From assembly GCA_003024175.1 (NCBI GenBank), contig MDYQ01000014.1, positions 1-64,000 on the forward strand: a DNA stretch of 64,000 nt. The letters are read 5' to 3'. The notes below the pieces were generated by a model, which did not search any database, was not told the origin of the DNA, and worked only from the letters and a program-made list of their open reading frames with translations. Source of the DNA: Planoprotostelium fungivorum (Eukaryota > Evosea > Variosea > Cavosteliida > Cavosteliaceae). The position numbers and the translations under genes are program-made. Of this stretch, positions 24,575-41,759 are shown in pieces; the stretch's first letter is position 1, and each line of letters begins with the position of its first letter.

Positions 24575-27029
24575 TCACATGTTGGTCCCTTCCTCCATGC
24601 TCGACATCTCTCGGTCCTCTCCACTACTGCCCAGCAGACCCTTTCTCTCTTCTGCGTACTTGTCTCTGATCTTATCGATCCTAATGTCCAATGACGTCCT
24701 CTGACCTGTCTCTGTGTCACACTTGAGCCATCGGGTGTATCTCACTTTGACCGATTCTCTTCTCTCTCTCGTTCTGTACCAAGATCTGACCTTCAGCCAC
24801 TTGCTTGGACGTGATCTCCGAGTTGTAGACGTACCTGAACCGTTTAGTGGGGCGTCGTTTGTCCGTGAACTGACTTTCTGAACCTGTCGATGCAGATGGC
24901 ATTGATGATCCTGGTGTAGATGTTGAAATAAGTCCCCACACAGAGGACGATCAAGATGATGGGGAAATAAGTATCGAAGATATCCATGATGTTAGAGGGC
25001 ACCATCTTCATCGGTTGTAACACCTATCACGCGTCAAACTCGGATAGAGAGACACCTCCACCTCATAGTACGACGTCTTCGTCACCGAGAAACCAGAACT
25101 GTCAGGCTTCGTCTCATCGTGGAGCATGAGCAGAAGATTCCACAGGGCAGCTGGTGTGATTCTCGATACGTAGATGGTCTATCCGAGTCAGCGATATCTT
25201 CGAACGATTCGACTCACGCAGAACAAGAGAGAAGAGGCACTGGACTGCTGATTGGGTATGAGGCGGTAGAGGTTGAATAACTTGAGGCGGAAGAGAGTCC
25301 AATAAGCACAACCCGTGATGAACATGAGAGGAATGGTGATCATCATCATCTGTAAGATCCAAGGGGTGTGACGGTGACTGTTGAAGATCTGAAGAGGTGA
25401 GTACAGCAGGTACGGAACAAATGAAAAGAGGTGAAAGAGGTGAAAGAGAATGAAATCAGATGGAAATGAAGATCACCTGGGCTAGGACGGAGAGATCGAT
25501 ACCGAACCTTCTCGATATGTTGAAGAAAGTCTCCGACCACACAACGATGAGCCCCATGAGAATACAGAGGATGGCTATACTCTACTAATCGTCACACGAA
25601 GAACAACGTCGATATACCTTGAGGAGAACATTGTGAAGCCAAGTGAAATAAATCCAAATGAATCTCTCCACGATCATCTTTCCTGGATACGTCCTCCTGT
25701 TATCGAACGTCCAACGTATCGCTCTACAATATCGAATCAGAATTTGTCATCAACAGATGTAGGTCAGAAATCACATCAAAAGCCAAAGCTCACCCTTCTG
25801 GATTATTCTTGCTGTACATTCTATCCTCCAGGGCGAATGTGCGATACAACAGATTCTCGTACAGACTGACAACGTGTGAGTTCTCCTCTTAAAGCAGACG
25901 ATCACCCCTTCGCAGCTTTGACCTTGTGATTGGCAGACAACAATTGACTGTTCAGCTTGACGATGCGATCGAACGTGATATTCGTCTCTCCCCTTCCTGC
26001 CTTGACCCAACGGTACTCCGGCCCACACTGATGACGTCATTCATCTACAACGCGCCATCGTGGTCTCACCGATTCGATCATCTCATGGAGATACTTGTTG
26101 TACGGATCGTTTTTGCTCAATTGTTCGCACCACTTCTTCAATTGCTACCGGTCGTCATTCAAATTTCAAACTTCCCGCCTCACCTCCATCACTCTCAGTT
26201 TCGAGATGATTCGGTCTTCGAGTTTGTCTTTGTAAGCGATGGCGTTGAATTGGTAGACGTCCAGGGTGCGATGATCATCCGAGTGGAGCCAATAATATTT
26301 GGGAAGCTCAATCAAGGCATATCCAAGGAATGTCATGAGGAGGAAGAGACCCCAAGCGTTACCTCCTGCGATGGCGAGGCCGAGGAGTCCCTCTCTGTTC
26401 AATTGTCACCGATGGATCGCCATGTTAAGTGATGATACATCGAAGAACGTCTTCTCACGTGGTGAATTTGCCCGAGGCGATGAGTATCCCACCGATGATG
26501 ATACCAATGATGACCATTACGGTGTAGAAGAGGATGTTCTCTCGAATGGCCGCTTTGAGTTTGGTGAAAACGGTAAATTGCCCGGCTTCACAGTAGGATT
26601 GGCAGATGGGCAGAGGAACCCTAAAACTGGTCAACGAAGCGATTCCATCGAGCAACAGATACGAACCAACACAGGAAATAGAGAGTCCAGTAGGTCACAA
26701 ACCACAAAATGGTCATAGCCTCTTTGCTGATGACAATGTAAGGCACTGCACAACCCTCCAAGTTGTGGAGAAGACATGCTTGATACTTAGTCTACGGGAG
26801 ATAAGTTTCGCGTGTCGATGGAATCTTTCTATCGCGTCATATGACGACGCACCTGTGTGACCTCTATTGGCAGCAGAAAGAGCATAAAGAAGTTCAAAAA
26901 GAGACCGAACCATACTAAACCGAGGGGGACCCAGCCAGCTTCCTTCCTGTCGGCGTAGTGGTGCACAGTTTTGGTCGTGATTAAGATGAGGAGGAGGATG
27001 CCGACGATGAAGAGCCACAAACCATCCAT
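24575..27029 (-). CDS. LMBR1-domain multi-pass membrane protein (LMBRD2-like)
   Basis: From the start at 27029 (MDGLWLFIVGILLLILITTK) the gene encodes many hydrophobic segments in separate short exons. Diagnostic blocks are WVPLGLVWFGLFLNFFMLFLLPIEV, then a segment near 26650 with VPLPICQSYCEAGQFTV, ENILFYTVMVIIGIIIGG, and REGLLGLAIAGGNAWGLFLLMTFLGYALIELPKYYW, which is the LMBR1 core. Charged KLEDRIISKLRVMEV follows. Near the C-terminus come ILIVLCVGTYFNIYTRIINA and a soluble tail NSEITSKQVAEGQILVQNER. The proposed stop is TGA 24575-24577. LMBRD2 proteins are linked to receptor trafficking and cAMP signalling; which holds here is unknown. Some exons in the middle (25000-26100) were not traced base by base. 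Confidence 0.8.
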
Positions 27030-27435
27030 CTCGAGGTCCGTGGCGACTTCTCTGTGATGATTGATGCTTCCTTTTTCAACACCCGACGATGCGAATGTAC
27101 GTAAGGCGAAATCTAGAAGCGGATACGGGAGACAAATCAACCATGATCCTGTTTGTCGATCATCGAACTGAATTGAATCCAATGGTGGATCTCTTCTGGT
27201 ACTTCGATGATACCTATGCCACTGGATACATGACAGGGTATTAGCCAATCTTCGCTCCCAATAAAATGACGGAGGTAGCGCACATTCAATGAACCGTTTG
27301 TTTCAGCAGTGTTAGATGTGATCCTCGTTGCCTTAATGTGACTGAAAGGCTTCTTCTCACGACGAGAAAGTGAAAATCTCATTGGAATGAGAACACGCCA
27401 AATTGAAACAAAGAACAAAAAGCACACGACAACAC
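27030..27435. other. Divergent intergenic/promoter region
   Basis: 406 bp between divergent start codons (27029 minus, 27436 plus). No coding support. Presumed to hold both promoters. Confidence 0.4.
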
Positions 27436-28864
27436 ATGCAGATCCAGGCACCAGCGGAAGAGAACAAAGAGAGCGGAGAACACATGGTAGATGATGGACA
27501 CAAGGCAGTGGTGGAAGAGCTCGCTCAATCACTCAACGACAGTTCTGTGACTGTGACATACTCCCATGAGATAACAGATATACTCTATTCAAAGAGTGAG
27601 TCGAGCCCCTGTAATGATTCTGATCGAGATAGATCTACCCATCCATCTTCTGGGGCTACTTCGTTTTCGAACCAAAAATCTGAGACTGAAGGGTCTGATT
27701 CTCGTAGAGATGCTCGCCATTTCCTTCCGCGATATGATCTTCGATTACATGCGTGAGAAGCCACAGGACTTTGTAGATTTCATCCTGAAAAGACTCAAGT
27801 GAGTTTGTTTTGAATTGTATTGTACACACGATGATTGATCGTCTTGCAGTCTCTACTTGTGTTTAGACAGCGAATCAGAAGCGTTCTATAATGGTGATCT
27901 CTCGGCACAGATCAACACCATCTTCCATCTATCGGAATACCAAGAGGTGAAACTGCCCCTCTGTTCGTACGACAGTGCTGACGAGAGAAGGAACTGGCTT
28001 CTTCAGATCTCTCCTCTCCTCTATACAAAAAAGTCAACGCCGCAATGCTCTTCCAGGTGAGTTTAGCTGTTCTGATCGAGAGTGACATCTTTCAGCTGAT
28101 GCGCAGTATCACTGTACATGCCCTCATCGAGTTCACCACACAGGTAAGCAGTCTCGTCATGTTTGTTCGTCATCGACAACCGCATTGTCCACAAACATCA
28201 CCTTCCATCACACCTCATCTCACATCGTGTCTCCAGGCTAGGTCCAAAATGACAACTGCCTTCTCATCTGCAGATTCGCTGAAGAGATCTAATCTCAGAT
28301 CCTCCTTCCTGAACGAAAGTGCATCGCGTGAACCTCTCATGCAAGATAAGTCACAACCCACCACCTTACTCCTCCACGACATCGAGGTCAGTCTTTATCC
28401 TCTTTCGATCTCTGATAGAGTTTAGCTGTCTACGATCCACGCGCTGATCAAGAGATTTGATTTGGACGTGAACGAGACACAGTTGGACAAGATGCATCAC
28501 TATTCGAAACGTAAACAGAGTGGTGAGCCTCACACGACAGAATAAAATAGATTAAAAGGGAGTGCAGGATCACAGGGAACGATAGAAGCACCCAAGATGG
28601 AGCAGAAGAAGAGAGAAGAGAGAGACAGCCCTCCTCCCATAGAAAGGAGATCCAGCCACACCGAAAAGATTGACGAGGAAGAGTGGGTGGTCATCGACGA
28701 TCATCAGCCACCACCGAGAGAGACCATGAGTGAGAGAGAGTTCAAGTCAACATCCTCACAATCGTACAGCGGAGGATTTGAAGCTCTTTAAGAAGAAGAT
28801 GGCGGTGGGAATGTCTAAGCTGAGGACCTCGTTCATCTCTCTCCTAGAGAACGACAAGAAATAG
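27436..28864 (+). CDS. Unrecognised protein, helical with charged C-terminal tail
   Basis: Exons chain from ATG 27436 (MQIQAPAEENKESGEHMVDD) to TAG 28862-28864. The first third is acidic then Leu-rich and helical (LPIHLLGLLRFRTKNLRLK, FRDMIFDYMREKPQDFVDFI). Next come SLYLCLDSESEAFYNGDLS, DERRNWLLQISPLLYTKK, LMRSITVHALIEFTTQ and LSTIHALIKRFDLDVNETQL. A disordered charged region with EEWVVIDDHQPPP precedes a basic end, LKLFKKKMAVGMSKLRTSF. About seven short introns. Helical-repeat-like composition suggests a protein-binding scaffold, and the EEWVVID block looks like a conserved short motif. I do not recognise the family. Confidence 0.65.
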
Positions 28865-29150
28865 GCGCAGTGTGCGTTTGAAGCTTCTCCTATAATAGAT
28901 GTGCATACTGAACCATGTGATATTCATATCAAGAGGGCTAGGGCCTGAAGTGGGATTCGTGATGAGTAGGAAGAGGTGTCCCTGTCAGAAAGTTTCGGAG
29001 CATTCTCCAAGTCCCATTGTGGACATTCTGAATCCGGGCACAAACTGCAGTGATCGCCACACAGATTGTGGACAATACCTCTTCAATCCTCCCGTGTCTA
29101 TATACATCTATCACCTGGGCTGACCTTCCACGGAAGGTGAGAGTTCATAA

Positions 29151-29763
29151 TTAGGACAGGGTCTCCTTGATCCAATCAAGAGCTTCGTAGAGGCCTTCAC
29201 CGGTGTTGGCGCAGGTGCTCTGGATGTACCACTTGCGGTTTCTGATGTTCATCAGACCCAACCCGTCGGCGACCTCTGTAGAAGTCATGGCACCCGGAAG
29301 ATCCGATTTATTGGCTAAGACGACCATACAGACGTCTTTCATCTGAACGTCGATCAGCTAATTAGACGAAAACGGCGCAGCACCACCTCGGCATCCTCCA
29401 GGATCTTCTGCAGTTCCTCTCTCGCCTTTGGAAGTCTCTCTCTGTCCGTCGAGTCGATGACATAGAATAGACCGGATGTTTTCTGAAAGTACTCCCTCCA
29501 TAGATAAATGATCTTATCTTGACCTCCTACATCCCACAGAGTCAGATTCAAGTTGCGGTATTGGTGACTTTCAGAACGTGATGCGTCATCTCCGATGAGA
29601 TCACCTGAATGGTATCCACATTGAATCCTATGGTGGGAATGGTCCTTACTACTTTGCCGAGTTTGAGTCTGTACAGGATGGTCGTTTTACCAGCGTTGCA
29701 TAGGCCCAATAAGAGCATTCTGCATTGTATAGAAGACTGAAATAGAGATAGAAGAGCGCCCAT
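29151..29763 (-). CDS. Arf-like small GTPase with altered P-loop
   Basis: Starts at 29763 with [13 protein letters not shown] (Gly2 suits N-myristoylation). G1 reads [17 protein letters not shown], where Arf/Arl proteins normally have GLDxAGKT; the usual Asp is Cys. Switch 1 is [13 protein letters not shown]3 is [17 protein letters not shown]4 is NKSDLP (usually NKQDLP), and the end is [17 protein letters not shown] 44-bp intron between EDAE and MKDVCMVV restores the normal Arf spacing. The other junction, near 29560-29600 between DTIQ and YRNLNL, does not resolve to an in-frame GT-AG intron. Either an unusual acceptor, a sequencing error or a frame break is present. It acts, if intact, in membrane traffic. 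Confidence 0.82.
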
Positions 29764-30172
29764 GTTGAGGATCTGTGTCTGCGTGTGTGAAGAGAATATA
29801 TATCCAAATGGAAGTTTGGTTCAAAATTAAGTTTGGGCCGTAATTTGGGCCGCTTCATCAAAAACGTCGAATTCAATTCAGGCGTCGAATTCCTTATTTG
29901 AAAGATAGTGAGTCACCCGCATTGATGGTCATTTTTCTAGGTCAAGAGATCGTCTCATGAGGTGATATTGACGCGAGAGATACAATAGCTGAGATTATCG
30001 CTCATACAAATCTCAGGCTGTGTAGTTCTAAACCACGACAGTAAACCACTCGGCATTCACACAAAGACTTCTCTCAACGGGTACAACATTAAAATTGAGA
30101 ATAAATGTGCGGATAAGTGTAAGTTCGGACATCTCCGCATCGGTGGAGTGGGAGCCACCTACTTCTTTAACC
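29764..30172. other. Divergent intergenic/promoter region
   Basis: 409 bp between the Arf-like gene and the PI3K gene. It contains A/T-rich, GAATTC-rich text near 29860-29890. No coding content seen. Confidence 0.4.
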
Positions 30173-34535
<4,363 letters not shown>

Positions 34536-34596
34536 ACAAACGTCACTGTTGATCTCTTTTTTATCACTTTTCCATTTTACAAATGGTACAGACAAT

Positions 34597-35906
<1,310 letters not shown>

Positions 35907-36124
35907 GTCTGACTCTCTCTTCTTTGCTGCCGCAGAATATGAGCGCACAACGATCGGTAATGTCATTCTACAACGCTGAAGGTGTCAAACAGCTCCCCAC
36001 ACATTTCAAAGTCTCTTCTTCTATCGCAGCACCTATATCAACTCTCGTCGACAGCTTCCACCTTTATTCATCAAATCAGAAATCCACCCATCTTGTCGTT
36101 TTTCGTTTCGTGGGAGATGTGATC

Positions 36125-38637
36125 TTACGATTCGATGAGATCGGCTGAGCGAGAAGAGGGAACGACATGCTTCCTAAGGATACCACTGCTGGCATAGTCG
36201 ACCTTCTTTCTATCCAAGATGATGACGCTGTCAACACATTGAGCTGATCGCATTCGACCGATTCGACTCTACCTCGAATTCTTCATCGTGAACTTTGCAA
36301 ACTCTTCCTTGTTACCATCCACCAACTTGACCAAATGCTTGAGGTTCTCCACTTCCACCCCGTTGAAAGTCTTGACCTGTATCTCCCTTCAGACTTCGTA
36401 TAGCTACGATGCATTCCATCACCTCTTGATTCGTCATGTGATTGTAACCGAAATTGATCTGATCGACCAAGATGTGAGACAGAACGACGACCTGGTGCAG
36501 TGAGAAGAGGTGAACGTCTGAGATGTCACCTCATGCTGTGGTCCCTTGATCTCTCCGTGCAGAGCTCTATAGCACAGTCTCCTCGGGCTCGTGTTGAACC
36601 AGTCGTCTCCGTACTCATGGAGGTAGGGTTGTGTCAATCGGATGAAAACGAGTCCTCCATAGACGAAGTAACTATCATTCCTTCACCTCTCAAGTAATAT
36701 GCACTTTATGATGTACGATGGTATGTGATTGGCGATTGATGATGTGATGTGATTGGCGGTTGATGATGTGACTGGATGTGATTGATGATTGATGATGTGA
36801 TGCTAATTGGATGAAACGATATCACTTACGATGGTCGTGTGTCGTGAATGTGAACCGGCACGAGATGTTTCCTCGGCATGATGATCGCCTCGACCGTCAT
36901 CTCCTTGCCTTCCCTAAGAATATCCAACCGACACGTGTCCCCGATGTGCTTCGACATCAAATGATACTCGAACGTGATCCTCTCTCCTCTGTGTCTGAAC
37001 TGAATCGTCGCGTCGTTGGCCACCTTCACTCCATCGATAGACAGGACCACGTCTCCATCTTTGATCCTCTCTCTGTTCTCCGTGCAAGCTTTCGACACGC
37101 TGGTCACCATCACGCCGGTCTACAACGCGTCAGGTTGGATCGAATGAAGAGGAATATCACCTGGTTGTGTTTCATTCCTAGGTACTTTCTTATGGCTGGA
37201 TTCTCCAGGGGCTGACACAAGAGACCGAACGATCCGAAGCCAGACACACCAGCCCTGTGGGTGTCCTCTAAGAAGTGATCGACAATGCTGTGGGGGATGA
37301 TGAACCCGATGTTCTCTCCAGACGGCATGGACTGAAAGGCGATGCCCACGACCTGATTCGTACATCAATCTTTCTCTTTCATCTTCTTCTTCACCTTTCC
37401 GTTCTTCAGGACTGGACCACCAGAATTGCCAGAGTTGATGGCAGCATCGATTTGTACGGATAACAGTTGGGTGGCTCCGTGTACGTATGGTTGGAGTTCG
37501 ATGCGTGATACGACGCCTGTCTTCACGTGAGTAGGGGTGATGTGTGAGTTTTCGGTGGGATTTTGTGACGAATGGGTCACCTTGGGTGACGGAGATGTTG
37601 TCACCGCCGGTGGGGAAGCCGATGACGTTGACCATCTCTTGCAGTTCCTGTTCGTCTTAGATCCGTGCGAGTGCGTCGTCATGAAGAAGAAGAAGTGGAT
37701 GATGAAGAAGAAGAAGTGGATGATGATGATGAAGATGAAGATGATGGATGAAGATGATGAAGGCGATCATCGGTAGATGAGAGCACACCGGAAGGGTCCC
37801 AAATTCGAGAGGTTTGATTCCATCCCAAAATGCAGAGTCTTCAACATCCAACATGGCCTGCTGGGTGTCAGCCCGTTCATTGCTGCACATCCGTTCGGAC
37901 TCACGATGTCACAATCGTGGCCCACCGCTACGATGTTGCAGATGTACCTCCGACTGTCATTTCCAAATTTCCTCACTGTAACGAAGGTCTGATCTGCAAC
38001 AACCTGAGAGACATCATGAGAACGAGAAAGTACTTCATTATCATCGAAGAGATGGATCCATGTAATGGATGTGAATGGATGCACACTCACGTGGGCGTTG
38101 GTGAGAATACGGAGTTTTCCGCCTTTGTCTCTGATGACGAAGCCTGAGCCGGTGGAATCTCTCGAAGCTTTCATCTGCCACTGGGGGAGATCAATCACGT
38201 GACGATTGGAAGATCTGATGGACTCACGGGAAGAAAATGATTGGGTTGTGTGATCGTCGCAAAGACTTTCACGATGGCATCCAGTTTGGGTCCTGATGCA
38301 ACAAGATCAGATTCCATGTCACAGAGTATAAAGCGTCTCTCTTTCAAAATAATGTCTATGTGAGAGGTCACGAATAAATACCTTCGAATGCCTTTGGAGG
38401 TGCGGCCTCTACATCGATGTGGGGTCCGGCGATTGTCGGTTCACTTTCAGGCACTTTAGTAGCTGTACTATGCCATCGAATGGGAAATAACAGTGGGCGT
38501 GTCACAGTGCTTCTCGTTTTAACAGATGTACACCGGGCGATGTCTCTAGCACCAGTTCGTGTGATGTTATTTGGACATAGAGACACAGCGCGTGGTGCTC
38601 TCAGAAGGCCCGTGACGTGTGTTGTGATGCGAAGCAT
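36125..38637 (-). CDS. Mitochondrial HtrA/Deg-type serine protease (DegP9-like)
   Basis: Protein quality-control endopeptidase. The start at 38637 gives a basic, Ser/Thr-rich, acid-poor leader ([20 protein letters not shown]; later [11 protein letters not shown]), a mitochondrial targeting signal. The protease domain has [21 protein letters not shown] (catalytic His), [16 protein letters not shown] (Asp) and [11 protein letters not shown] (Ser). Next is VGIAFQ through [16 protein letters not shown], then a PDZ region ([36 protein letters not shown]). The long C-terminal part, ending [10 protein letters not shown] at 36125, fits the plant/fungal Deg9 class with a second PDZ-like segment ([18 protein letters not shown]). 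Several introns carry microsatellites. The gene is divergent from CUL1, with 100 bp between start codons. Confidence 0.88.
36716..36805. repeat. Intronic ATGTGATTG-type tandem repeat
   Basis: About four degenerate copies of a 22-25 bp unit (GATGTGATTGGCGATTGAT) inside an intron of the HtrA gene. Confidence 0.5.
37680..37765. repeat. GAA/GAT trinucleotide microsatellite
   Basis: AAGAAGAAGTGGATGAT duplicated, then GATGAAGAT runs, within an HtrA intron on the opposite strand. On plus it is an open Met/Lys-rich frame with no other coding support. Confidence 0.6.
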
Positions 38638-38737
38638 TTGTGATAATCGATGCTGAGATCACATCGCGATACAAATCTTCTCATTCCATTGAAATCAAAT
38701 CAATTTTGTGGCAAGACACACAAACCGTGTTTAGAAG

Positions 38738-41637
38738 ATGGGACTCTCTCCACAGAAGGTAGACTTCGACTCAGTGTGGAAGTCGTTGTCCATAGCGATT
38801 GAAGGAGTGCTACACCTCCAGCCCACCAATGCTATGCCTTTGATTCAGTAAGCGATCACTGTGTTAAAGTATCTGACGTAATCAAACAGATCGATATATA
38901 GAGTGTGCACTTCTTCTATTCCATGTAACGAGCCTCTATATGGCCGTATGAAGGAGCTGCTAGAAAATCATGTTCTTCGTTTGTATGAAGAACTCGAGAA
39001 CCATCAAGTAATAGACCCTTTTTCCTCTTAGTTCTAATCGCCATCGCGCAGGGTCAGATTCTAACTCCATATCTCAAACACTGGCAAGATTTTTCGCTCT
39101 CGGCCGAAGTTTTGAACAGAATATTCGGTTATATGGTGAACTACTCCTTCGAATCACTTCTCCTTCTGACGTCATTCGTCTGATCATATCGTGACACCAT
39201 CTGTAGAATGCAAACTGGATCAAGAGAAAAATCGACACCAGCAAGAGAACCAACATCCACACGGCAAATGGAACAACAGATGTCTATGAGATCGGCACCG
39301 TGAGCCCACCCAATCAACATGACCTCTTAACCTCCTACAGCTTGCTCTCATCACGTGGAGGGACAAATTGTTCCACAAGATCAAAGGTCGTGTCATGCGA
39401 TGTGTGTTGGACGCCGTGACCCGCGATCGAGACGGAGATCAGGTGAGACACCACCTTTTAAACTTTCTTCTCCGTGCTCATCTTCCATCAGATCAATGTC
39501 TCTGAAGTCACCGGAGTGATGAATAGTTATGGTGAGATGTGTCACCCACACTCATTTTGTTCTGAATAACAAACAGTGAAACTGGGAAGTCTCAACAAGA
39601 GCAAGCCGGCGCAGTTGTACAAAGACGATTACGAAACGCCATTCATCAAAGAGACGGGAGACTATTACGCGTCAGAGTCTTCCATATTCATCATGCAGAA
39701 TGGTGTATCCGCTTTCATGGCCAGAGTATGTACTCATCTGATTATCCTCATAGTCTGTGTATGATGGATGATACAGACGATCATCATATACTCACAAAAT
39801 AAACATGTTCTATCCATACATCACGAGATTGATCGAAAACGCAGGTGGAGAACAGACTCGAAGAAGAGAAGAACAGAGGAAAGGTCTTCATGTTCAGCAG
39901 CTCGGCCGATCAGGTGCATGACCATCACCATCACATCACCTTCTCACCACCCAACAGTTGAAGAGAGAATGTGAGCTCAAGATGATCGAAGCCCACAAGG
40001 AACGTATCCAGGGAGAGTGCTCCAACTATCTCAAGGAAGAGAAGATACAAGACCTGGGCAGAATGTATCGTCTGTTCTCTCGAATCGAGAATGGCATCAG
40101 GCCCATGCTGGAGGTACGTATCTCACCTCTCCCGTGATGATTGAAGCCATTTGTATCGATGATGTCAACAGGTGCTGCAGAGTTACATCGCTTCGGTCGG
40201 TTTCGATTACGTCAAACGCATTCCAGAGAAGGAGAGCAAAGAACCAAAGGTCTACGTAGAAACTCTCCTCACCGTTCACAACCAATTCAGCGATTGAGTA
40301 AATCCTCCAAATCACCCGAGTTCCTGGCCAAATACTGTGACATCCTTTTGAAGAAGAGCAACAAGAACCTCGAAGAGAGCGAATTGGACGAAAAGTTGAA
40401 TCAGATCGTGAGTCGGGGAAGGGTGATGACGTCGTCTGACGTCACGCAGATCGTCATCTTTCGCTACGTGGACGACAAGGACGTCTTTCAGAAGTTTTAC
40501 ACGCTCATGCTGGCCCGTAGACTCATTCAGGGTACATCGGTGTCAGACGATGCCGAATCACAGATGATCAGTCGATTGAAGGTGAATCACATCGATCTAC
40601 AACGGTCACGTGACCGAAGAACAGCAAGCTTGTGGTTACGAATACACGAGTAAATTGCAGAGAATGTTCACGGACATGTCTCTCAGTACCGATCTGAACG
40701 ACAAGTTTCACGAATACGTTCAGAACAGGAAGCTGGAGATGGATCGCGTAGATTTCAACATCCAGGTGGGTTTTAAGGTTTATCGAGACGCTCACCCCCG
40801 ACAGGTACTGACCGCCGGCTCGTGGCCCATGCAGACCCAATCCACCAATTTCAACGTACCACAAGAGCTGGAGAAATGCATCCAACACTTTCAGAACTAT
40901 TACATGGAACAGCATCAGGGAAGGAAATTGGCCTGGCTTCACCATCTATCGAAGGGAGATATTCGTACCTGCACGATGAAGAAGAAATACGAATTTCAGG
41001 TGAGAGAGAGAAGAGTGGAGAGGCTGAACGGTGTAGGTCACGAGTTTTCAGATGGCCATCTTGCTGTTGTTCAACACGTGCGAGGGAGAGACCATTCGAT
41101 TTGAATCGATGACGACACTCACTGGACTGAAGGACACCGAAGTCAAGAGGGCAGTGGAGGTGATCACGTCTCATCGTCTTCACCATCATGACACGTCATG
41201 CTGAAACGAAGACAGTCTCTAGTGGAAGCCAAAGTGTTGCTCTCCAGCGAAGAGAAAGATACACCCAGCTACTCCGTCAACGAAGAGTACAGCAGGTGAA
41301 GAATCATCTTTTCATCACCCGACTCACCCCACGCAGCAAACGCCTCAAAGTCAAGCTGGCCGGAGTCCTCCAGAAAGAGACGAAGCAAGAGAACGACACG
41401 ACACACAAGGGAGTCGAAGACGATAGGAGGCTGTACCTGCAGGCGGCCATCGTGAGGGTCATGAAGGCCAGGAAATCTTCTACGCACAACTCCCTCGTGC
41501 AAGACGTCATCGTTCAGGCTAAGAATCGATTTCAACCGAGCGTTCAGATGATCAAAAAGTGTATAGAACATCTGATCGAGAAGGAATACCTGGAGAGAGT
41601 GGAGGGGGAGACCGACAAGTACAATTACGTCGCTTGA
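38738..41637 (+). CDS. CUL1: Cullin-1, SCF ubiquitin ligase scaffold
   Basis: Scaffold joining SKP1/F-box substrate receptors to the RING subunit. ATG 38738 begins [20 protein letters not shown]. Cullin repeats include [24 protein letters not shown] and [18 protein letters not shown]. The cullin-homology region has [83 protein letters not shown] and [12 protein letters not shown]. The C-terminal neddylation domain (about 41430-41637) has [20 protein letters not shown] with the NEDD8-acceptor Lys in the IVRVMKAR motif, and ends [19 protein letters not shown]. Details such as [10 protein letters not shown] and [17 protein letters not shown] favour CUL1 over CUL3 or CUL4. Length about 760 residues with a dozen short introns. 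Confidence 0.92.
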
Positions 41638-41759
41638 ATATACCTTTTTTCAACTCTTTTCCTTCTCTTATCTCGCTTGAAACAGTACACTCAATTTTAA
41701 GTTTGTCTGGGAAAAGAAAGTAGCGCATTTTTGTGTTGGTCTTTATCGATTCTGTGTTC

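Noticed and set aside
28899-29123. 74-codon plus-strand frame
   Set aside because: No homology signal, no splice partners, and it lies in the 3' flank between two convergent genes.
35924-36148. 74-codon plus-strand frame between LIM and HtrA genes
   Set aside because: It overlaps the HtrA stop region and shows no recognisable domain; better explained as promoter DNA of the LIM gene.
37537-37776. Plus-strand frame ending in Met/Lys/Asp runs
   Set aside because: It reads through an intronic GAA/GAT microsatellite of the HtrA gene on the other strand.
38738-41637. Cullin-3 identity for the cullin gene
   Set aside because: Internal motifs ([35 protein letters not shown]) fit CUL1 better than CUL3.
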